DNA of 64,000 nt from Conus ventricosus (Eukaryota > Mollusca > Gastropoda > Neogastropoda > Conidae), in NCBI GenBank assembly GCA_018398815.1, contig CM031628.1:8454848-8518847 (forward strand). The letters are read 5' to 3'. Under the pieces are notes generated by a model. That model did not search any database. It was not told the DNA's origin and saw only the letters and a program-made list of their open reading frames with translations. Within the stretch, counting starts at the first letter, position 1, and every line of letters starts with the position of its first letter. The position numbers and the translations under genes are program-made. Of this stretch, positions 57,280 to 64,000 are shown piece by piece.

Positions 57280-57430
57280 CTTTCTTGCCGTCACAAAGGT
57301 TGTTCGGCGCCGTCGGGAGTCGAACCCGCAACTCCGTGGAGGGTTAGGGCCTCCCAAGGGCAAGTCACCCTGTGAGGGGTGTCTTGCCCCACGTCTCTGT
57401 CAGACGGCTGTGGCAAATTGCAGCCTTGAG
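57280..57430 (-). repeat. possible tRNA-derived SINE fragment (B-box)
   Basis: On the minus strand, GGTTCGACTCC at 57,326-57,316 matches the pol III B-box consensus exactly. It sits in a small stem (CGGG-TTCGACT-CCCG) like a tRNA T-arm. No good A-box or acceptor stem is found at tRNA spacing, so this is not a tRNA gene. A degraded SINE head is the likeliest explanation, but unproven. Confidence 0.3.
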
Positions 57431-57734
57431 AAGTTCGCTTCTGTGCCTCTTCGACCAGGTCCAGCTGTATGTAAGTCCCGGGTCATTCCATCGTCTGACG
57501 TGGAAGACAAGCGAACAGAATACGGACAAAATAAGATGCTTCGCCTCGTAGTTAAAAAAAGGGATATTTTGCCTCGTTAGCAATGGCTGATGATGGTGAA
57601 AAATAAAAGTTCAGCGTATGAAATTTAGAAAGGAATAACACCTTCCTCCACCCACCCACCCCCCACCACCACCACCCTCCGCCCTTTTTATTTGTCTCAT
57701 CTTCTGTGCCCAGTAAGTGATATAACCACACCAC

Positions 57735-57804
57735 ACACACACACACACACACACACACAACACACACACACACGCACACGCACACGCACACACACACACA
57801 CACA

Positions 57805-57884
<80 letters not shown>

Positions 57885-58024
57885 GCGCGCGCACACACAC
57901 ACACACGTACACACACACACACACACACACACCACACACACACACACACACACACCACACACACACACACTTTCACCTCCATCAATTGACTCCGAATGGC
58001 TTAAACACCTGGGTCCCTCACACA

Positions 58025-58070
<46 letters not shown>

Positions 58071-58083
58071 ACGCACACACACG

Positions 58084-58145
<62 letters not shown>
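57735..58145. repeat. long (CA)n / (GC)n microsatellite complex
   Basis: Two CA blocks (57,735-57,972 and 58,020-58,143) with GC, GCAC and CAC interruptions, including a 22-bp GCGC run at 57,870-57,892. Cys/Val and Thr/His frames of up to 250 codons are dinucleotide translations. Confidence 0.97.
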
Positions 58146-58146
<1 letters not shown>

Positions 58147-58574
58147 CACCACCACCCCCCCATCCCACACACACTTCCCGCCCGAGTACGGGCAAGTCAC
58201 ACAGGGAGCTGTCAGTGACGGGGCCACCCTGAGGGCAACCCTTGAGAGGAGACGCCGCCCTGCCGCTCAGGCTCCTCGCCAGTACAGTCAGGGACCGGTG
58301 CATCTTCTCTATGCAACCAGCATTCGCACAACACCACGTGACTCTTGTTACCCACACGACAGTCATCCTTCAAGTCGCGGAGCCAGCGTGAGCGATCCAT
58401 CGTCTGCCCGAGACCCCAGGGAAAAAGGATGCCAGTGGTGGTGTTGGTAGAAGATCAACATGACTTGCGTCGTGTGACTGGTTTCCATGGACATGAGTTG
58501 ATCACTGTTTAAACTTTTCCCACTGCAACCGACGTCTTCGACTAACCAGAGCTTCTCTGGGCGGTAGCCTTAGT
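58146..58574. other. GC-richer unique sequence, no gene assigned
   Basis: 58,180-58,440 has even codon-like composition on plus, but no splice sites or family could be recognised. Confidence 0.35.
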
Positions 58575-58826
58575 GATTTCTCTCCGTCTCTCTCTTTCTC
58601 TCTTTCTCTGTCTCTCTATCTGTCTCTGTCTGTCTGTCTCTCTCTGTCTCTTACTCTCTTTCTCTCCTCTTTCTTTCTGTCTTTCTTTCTCTCTCCATCT
58701 CTCCCTCTGTCTCCCTCTCTCTCTATCTCACTCACTCCCTCTCTCTTTCCGTCCCCCTGTTCCCCTCGCTTGCTCCCCCCCCCCTCTCTCTCTCTGTTGG
58801 TCTGTCTGTCTGTCTGTCTGTCTCTG

Positions 58827-58859
<33 letters not shown>

Positions 58860-59081
58860 CCTTCCCCCCCACCCCCTTCTTCCTTTGTCTGTTTTCCTTT
58901 GCCTGTCTAGATGGCTGTTTTTGTTTGTTTGTGTTAATGTCTCTCGTTTGCTCTGTCTGTGAGTCTCACCTCCCTCCCCTTTCTCCCCCATCCCCCACAC
59001 TCCTCTTCCTTTCTTACTGTCTGCCTGTTGCTCTAAAACCTTTCAGTATCTATGTCTGTCCGTCTGTGTGTCTGTTTCTTT

Positions 59082-59143
<62 letters not shown>

Positions 59144-59208
59144 CTCTCTCTCTCCTCTCTCTCTCTCTCTTTCCTCTCTCTCTCTCCCCTCTCTCTCTCC
59201 TCTCTCTC

Positions 59209-59261
<53 letters not shown>

Positions 59262-59282
59262 GTCTGTCTGTCTTTCTGTGTG

Positions 59283-59318
<36 letters not shown>

Positions 59319-59395
59319 CCTCCCTCCCTCCCTCCCTCCCTCCCACCCTCCCTCCCTCCCCCCCTCCCTCTCTCAGCCACTTTCCATCCTTTTTA
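58575..59395. repeat. ~820-bp (CT)n/(CTGT)n/(TCCC)n tract
   Basis: Polypyrimidine sequence with CT, TCTG and CTCC subrepeats, ending in (TCCC)n at 59,313-59,370. Confidence 0.95.
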
Positions 59396-59417
59396 AGCTG
59401 ACTTCCTGTCAAGTCTC

Positions 59418-59420
<3 letters not shown>

Positions 59421-59464
<44 letters not shown>

Positions 59465-59730
59465 GTATGTCAGTGTGTTGACGAATGCTGTCGGCTCTGT
59501 TCCACGGAGTAGTCGATGGGAGCACAGACCTCGGCAGGCATGCCGAGCAGAACGGGGCCAGGCGCTTTCTCCCTCTGTAACCTTTTCACCGAGAGACACT
59601 ACCCAGCCAGACTATCTGGGGGAGGATGGGGGGGGGGGGGGGGGGGGGGGTAAGACGATCTCCACTGATGCATTGTGGGAACAGTACAGGTCGGCCGACC
59701 GACAGACACGCCCCCCCCCCCCCCCCCCCA
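59421..59730. repeat. (GT)n, poly(G) and poly(C) tracts
   Basis: (GT)n at 59,421-59,463, poly(G) at 59,629-59,650, poly(C) at 59,711-59,729, with about 150 bp of ordinary sequence at 59,470-59,620 in which no exon is recognisable. Confidence 0.9.
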
Positions 59731-60377
59731 TCCCCCCATCCCCCCGCACTCTCACAAACGGAACCGATCCAAACGGCGACAGAACGATTGACTGTGGACC
59801 AGATACTCTGCTGTGTGGCAAACCATGCTGTCTGCACCAGCCTAACCTCTACCCCACCCCCACTGCCATCTATGCTATGGGCACCTTGCTATGCTCTGCA
59901 CGTGCACGCTATGCCGGGATGCCCTGTGCTATAGTCGTATGAATGCTTTAAAACTATGCTCCAGTTGGATGACAATTAATCCATCTCTTGGGTCTGTTGA
60001 GTAGAAGACTGGTGGAGTTTGATCCTAGAATGGCAGGCGTGGTGATTGGAACTGTACGTTCGTGAACCGTGCCTTGTGTCTGGCGTGCTGTGAAGTGCGT
60101 AAGTGAGCTGTGAGCGCCTTAATGTACAAGAGCCGCTGTCATTGCACGTGCACCTGTCCCGAGAGCCGCAGAGACAGGTCTGCTGAGCCTGTGTGTAAAA
60201 GCAGAGATGTGTGTTGTTTCTTTGATTGTTTATTTGTTTACTTCTATCTTGGTCAGTTGAACGGATAGTCGTGGACGTGGAAGGGCGTGACGCAGACGTC
60301 CTTCCTTCCGACGTCTCGGTCGTCGACCTGCAGCGGTTTCATTCTGCTGGGAAACCAAGGAAATTGTATCCTTGCGT
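59731..60377. other. unique sequence, no gene confirmed
   Basis: A coding-like stretch at 60,255-60,365 (IVVDVEGRDADVLPSDVSVV) follows an AG acceptor-like site (TTGGTCAG). It has no recognised homologue and leads straight into a minisatellite, so I do not call it. Confidence 0.35.
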
Positions 60378-60795
60378 TGTTCCTCTTTTTTGGAGATTGA
60401 ATCCTCTTTGTTTTTGGAGGTTAAATCCTCTTTGTTTGGAGATTGAATCCTCTTTGTTTGGAGATTATTTCCTCTTTGTTTGGAGGTTAGATCCTCTTTG
60501 TTTGGAGGTTAAATCCTCTTTGTTTGGAGATTATTTCCTTTTGTTTGGAGTTAGATCCTCTTTGTTTGGAGGTTAAATCCTCTTTGTTTGGAGATTAAAT
60601 GCTTTTGTTTGGAGATGAAATCCTCCTTGTTTTGATATTAAATCCTCTCGCGTTTGAAGATTAAGTCCTCTTTGTTTAGAGATCAAATCCGATTTGTTTG
60701 AAGATTAAATCATCTTTGTTTGGAGATTAGATCCTTTTGTTCGTAGATTAAGTCCTCTTTGTTTAGAGATTCAATCCTCTTTGTTTGGAGACTTA
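60378..60795. repeat. minisatellite, ~22-bp unit, about 19 copies
   Basis: The unit TCCTCTTTGTTTGGAGATTA plus AA is repeated head to tail with substitutions (GAGGTT, GAAGAT, GTAGAT). Confidence 0.95.
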
Positions 60796-60892
60796 CACGT
60801 CGTAACCTTCCGCGGTTCCTTCTTCTCGGGAAGTTAGCACCAACAACCCCCTCACACCCTCTCTACCCCATGTGATGATCGTGTCTGGGGAA

Positions 60893-61018
60893 CACACGTA
60901 AGCTTTGCTCTGATTGGTTGGCGACGGCTGCAGGGCACCGAGCCCTTCCGGTAACACACGTGATCTTTCCTCCTATTGGTTACCCCACCGCTGCAGGGCA
61001 CCGATTCCTTCCGGTGAC
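60893..61018 (+). repeat. 62-bp duplication with inverted CCAAT boxes
   Basis: CACACGT...GATTGGTT...GGCTGCAGGGCACCGA...CCTTCCGGTAA is followed directly by a second copy with TATTGGTT and CCTTCCGGTGA. Each copy carries ATTGG (inverted CCAAT) and CACGT. It could be a duplicated promoter-like module, but there is no downstream gene to support that. Confidence 0.7.
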
Positions 61019-61372
61019 CTGAAAGACAACTGGACTAAAGCTCCTTCGCCCCGATTGAACACGATTCCCCGCTCAAGCTATGGGACTCTTCAAAAGGGTA
61101 GACCCAGGATGAACCTGATTCCAGCTGGCCTTGGGGAGCACTGGACTGGTTGTTTAGGTCCAGGGGTGAACACTTGCGTGACTGGAAGGCCAAAAAAACA
61201 AGCGCTCATAGTCCTTCACAGAACAAACGTCTCGTAGAAAGAATGGCCCTGTCTGTCTCACCTACATCCCTTGAAGGCTATTTGTGAACGTTATTTGACG
61301 AGTAAATTGATCGAAATTAAAGAAAAGGCTGGAAAATGGGTACAGTGATACTTTAATTAACAACAAAAATTG
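61019..61372. other. unique sequence, no gene seen
   Basis: No conserved coding segment; leads into a (CT)n tract. Confidence 0.4.
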
Positions 61373-61392
61373 TCTCTGTCTCTCTCTCTCCC

Positions 61393-61431
<39 letters not shown>

Positions 61432-61519
61432 CTCTCTCTCTCTCTCTCTCTCGCTCACACACCACTCCCACACACACACACACACACACACCACGTGCGT
61501 GAGTGTGTGCGTGCGTGCG

Positions 61520-61569
<50 letters not shown>

Positions 61570-61596
61570 GCGCGTGTTGAGTGTGTGCGTGCGTGC

Positions 61597-61646
<50 letters not shown>
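61373..61646. repeat. (CT)n-(CA)n-(GT)n compound microsatellite with internal inverted symmetry
   Basis: CT to 61,453, CA at 61,470-61,490, then GT blocks at 61,521-61,566 and 61,602-61,645, separated by GCGT repeats. CA followed by GT gives a potential long hairpin. Confidence 0.95.
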
Positions 61647-61784
61647 ACAAGGCCATCATTTTTGTAATGTGACCTTTTTGTTGTCTGAGTGTTTGACAGC
61701 TTCCAAAAGGTCTGTGTGGACTGTAATGATTAAAACTGTAAACCTGATCACCTCCCTCCCACCTACCGCCTTTCCCTCCCTCCC

Positions 61785-61785
<1 letters not shown>

Positions 61786-61851
<66 letters not shown>

Positions 61852-61920
61852 CTCTCCTCTCCTCTCCTGTCCTCCCTCTCCCTCTCTCTCTCGCCCTCTA
61901 TCCTCTCTCTCTCTCTCTCA

Positions 61921-61972
<52 letters not shown>

Positions 61973-61982
61973 AGAGATAGAT

Positions 61983-62029
<47 letters not shown>

Positions 62030-62045
62030 TCGCTCGCTCGCACGT
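61786..62045. repeat. (CT)n then (GT)n/(CGCT)n
   Basis: About 180 bp of interrupted CT, an ATAGATAG link, (GT)n at 61,987-62,018 and short CGCT repeats. Confidence 0.95.
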
Positions 62046-62259
62046 GCCTGTGTTTTCTTTTCATTAATTTTCTGTTTTTCCATCTATCGATTTCTGTATG
62101 CCGTGAACCAAAACGAATCGATGTTTGGCTTGGATAAACCACACCACAATAAATATATATTTATCCCCAACCATGGCCGCCTTTTCTTCCCCTTATTGTA
62201 AATCAACAGACCAATACAGCCCATCCTCCCAACCCTGTGATGGATTCCTCGCCTCTCCA

Positions 62260-62316
62260 TTTTCAACCACCACCACAACAACAACACCAGCAGCAGCAGT
62301 AGCAATGGCAGCAGCA

Positions 62317-62353
<37 letters not shown>
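62260..62353. repeat. (CCA/ACA/GCA)n trinucleotides followed by poly(C)
   Basis: ACCACC, ACAACA and CAGCAG triplets lead into a 35-C run (62,319-62,353). The ORF through here would read Thr-Ala-Pro homopolymers; a coding role is not supported. Confidence 0.85.
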
Positions 62354-62354
<1 letters not shown>

Positions 62355-62870
62355 ATGGTGGCACCAATGTCAGGGCTGTGGCTGTTGCCATGTCAGAAAA
62401 CTGGCTCGTTGGTAATCCGTTTTACCAGGAGGCGCTGGGCCTGCAAATTCAATAGACCCGGGGACTGTGAACGAATGAAGGCAGGCGCAACCATTCTCGT
62501 CCGCTCTTTGCTTCCTCGACTCCCCGCTTCCCTCCCCTGCGGCGAGGACAGCCAAGGAGCGTAACTCTGTTGGACTATCGACCAGACGACACACCGCCCG
62601 GGGACGCCGCGAGCGGGGAAAGGGTGGGCGCGGAAGTGGCGGGAGGGTGGTGGGAGGTTGTGGGGGGGGTGGTGGGGGGGGGGGGGGGGGGGGGGCGAGA
62701 AGCGAACTCGGCTGGAGCAGACGACAGTCCGCCGTCACATGTCGAGGGCGCATGATCCGTGGCTGTGGTCCCCTGATGGCTTCCAGTTGGCGGAGGAGGT
62801 GTGTGGTGGTGGTGGTGCTGGTGTTGAAGGGCTTGGTGGTGGAGGTGCAGCCCAGGAGAAATGGTAGGCA
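62354..62870. other. GC-rich stretch with poly(G)
   Basis: CpG-richer than its surroundings at 62,570-62,660, with G-rich sequence and a G run at 62,660-62,694. It could be a CpG-rich promoter-type region, but no first exon was found. Confidence 0.4.
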
Positions 62871-63894
62871 TGATCTTTTTTCCCAAAACATTTTTTACAT
62901 ATTGAATCATAACGTAAAACGCGTTGCTACTTTTCGTTACTTTCACAAACAAAATAGGCGTATTGCTGACACAGTTAAATCTGTTGTTGGTTTTTTGTTT
63001 TTGTTTTTTAAGTGTCTTTCTCCATGCTGGCCTTGAGAGAACGGATCTTTTTTTTTTCTGTTTTGGTCTTGTGTGGGAAGAAAGTGTGTGAAGTCTCTCC
63101 GGCAAGTCGGCGAGTTCCCAGTTTTTGTCTGAAGTGGATGGATAGCCGCGTCTGAGTCCATACTATAAAAGGGGTAAGTGCTAGCGTGTCTCCTTGTTTG
63201 TCCTGCTGGAGGTACTCTCCGGTGATGGCAGCGCTGCAATTATCCCTGACTTACCCCCCAACCAACAGTCGGCTCAGACTGGGTGCAGTCAGTTTTAGTC
63301 AATAAAAAAAAATGTGTAGAAGCTTCTGTAAAGAGAAACGGGAATATGAAGCTACCGTCTAACATAAAAGTATGGTAACGGTGTTTAAAGAATAATGATG
63401 ATTCACATTGTTATCCAGAACAGACGACACGGTTTAAAAGAAAGGTTTGTTTTTAAATGTTGGTTGTTTTCCTTCTGGAGTTGTGCTTAATTAAAGTTAC
63501 TAGCTTTTTTAATCAAAGCGATTATTGGGCAAATCTGTAAAAGGGTTCCCTTTGAGGCCGTACAAATAACTCACAAAATCAATGAGAAATGGGCTGACTG
63601 GAATTCGGAGATACAAAACACAACAACTGTAGTCTTGTATAATTTTTTTTTCCGTTTGCCTTGAAAGACTCACAGTGCACACTTCTTTCTGCAGGGATTA
63701 AAATGTTAAAAAATTAGGATTCCTCAAATCATAGCTTGTCTGTGGTTCCACATTTGTCTCGTTTTAATTAACTTTTTTCTTTAAATGGCTGGGTTTATAT
63801 TGTTGAGTAAAGGCGGTTTGGTATTCAATTAAAAAAAGAATGGTCTCTTGCTATGTTCTGGCGACAGGTTTTGAGCGAGGGGAAAAAAGTCTTT
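62871..63894. other. unique AT-rich sequence, no gene seen
   Basis: No repeat array or recognisable exon. Confidence 0.4.
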
Positions 63895-64000
63895 GTTTAG
63901 AGCAGTTATAACTGCTTGATAGATTGTTTTGGAGCAGTCAGAACTAGTTGATAGCAGTTATAACTGCTTGATAGATTGTTTTGGAGCAGTCAGAACTAGT
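63895..64000. repeat. tandem repeat, 52-bp unit with perfect 16-bp palindrome, cut by window edge
   Basis: The unit GGAGCAGTCAGAACTAGTTG plus ATAGCAGTTATAACTGCTTGATAGATTGTTTT occurs about twice before the end of the window. AGCAGTTATAACTGCT (63,901-63,916 and 63,953-63,968) is a perfect palindrome in each copy. Confidence 0.85.

Noticed and set aside
57290..57370. tRNA gene on the minus strand
   Set aside because: Only the T-arm/B-box is convincing. No D-arm, anticodon stem or acceptor stem pairs at tRNA spacing.
57552..58450. Long Cys/Val and Thr/His frames (up to 252 codons)
   Set aside because: Dinucleotide CA/GT translations; both strands and several frames are equally open.
62125..62415. 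96-codon Thr/Ala/Pro-rich frame as an exon
   Set aside because: Depends on a 35-C homopolymer and trinucleotide repeats; no splice sites or homology.

Overview
This is a eukaryotic, repeat-dominated window. It looks like intron and intergenic DNA from a lophotrochozoan, most likely a gastropod mollusc. That placement is inferred from molluscan-style non-LTR retroelement fragments, a symmetrical phase-1 Ig-domain exon, a Polinton (Maverick) element, and very dense CA/CT microsatellites and minisatellites. There is no prokaryotic gene layout. Only two pieces of host protein-coding sequence are defensible: exon 1 of the PP2A scaffold subunit A gene (minus strand, 7,701-7,781, with a CRE just upstream) and one Ig-like exon (plus strand, 50,567-50,907). 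Nearly all longer open frames are translations of simple or tandem repeats.

Layout. 1-2,311: the 5' part of a decayed hAT-like transposon running off the left edge on the minus strand. 2,312-7,700: intron 1 of the PP2A gene, with two minisatellites. 8,165-8,768: the 3' coding end of a non-LTR retrotransposon. 8,770-17,401: a Polinton/Maverick, readable but frameshifted, with a terminal inverted repeat, an unknown 182-codon ORF, small hydrophobic frames, a plus-strand retroviral-type integrase and a convergent minus-strand protein-primed type DNA polymerase B. At about 17,402 the sequence jumps back to the retroelement and repeats everything. This second copy (17,402-27,235) is full of stretched homopolymers and continues through about 7.2 kb of element not present in copy 1, to an inverted terminal repeat at 34,463-34,690. 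Low-quality sequence goes on to about 36,000. The simplest reading is one Polinton locus represented twice: once as polished consensus cut short at 17,401, and once as uncorrected read sequence covering the whole element.

36,000-44,000: a TTTC array, two decayed non-LTR retroelement fragments (plus at 37.7 kb, minus at 38.9-40.0 kb), microsatellites, a 49-bp minisatellite, a direct duplication carrying a hairpin motif, a 40-bp minisatellite and a 100-N assembly gap. 45,000-47,520: two large minisatellites (40-bp and 33-bp units), each followed by the same roughly 100-bp tail. 48,600-50,250: three further minisatellites, then the Ig exon. 51,249-52,163: an inverted-repeat element whose arms carry the same hairpin motif as the 42.6-kb duplication. 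52,200-62,700: mostly CT/CA/GT microsatellites and homopolymer tracts with a few small duplications. The right edge cuts through a 52-bp tandem repeat containing a perfect palindrome.

The most biologically substantial system is the Polinton. The main caution is that its second copy, and probably the small indels in the first copy and in the Ig exon, reflect assembly quality as much as biology.
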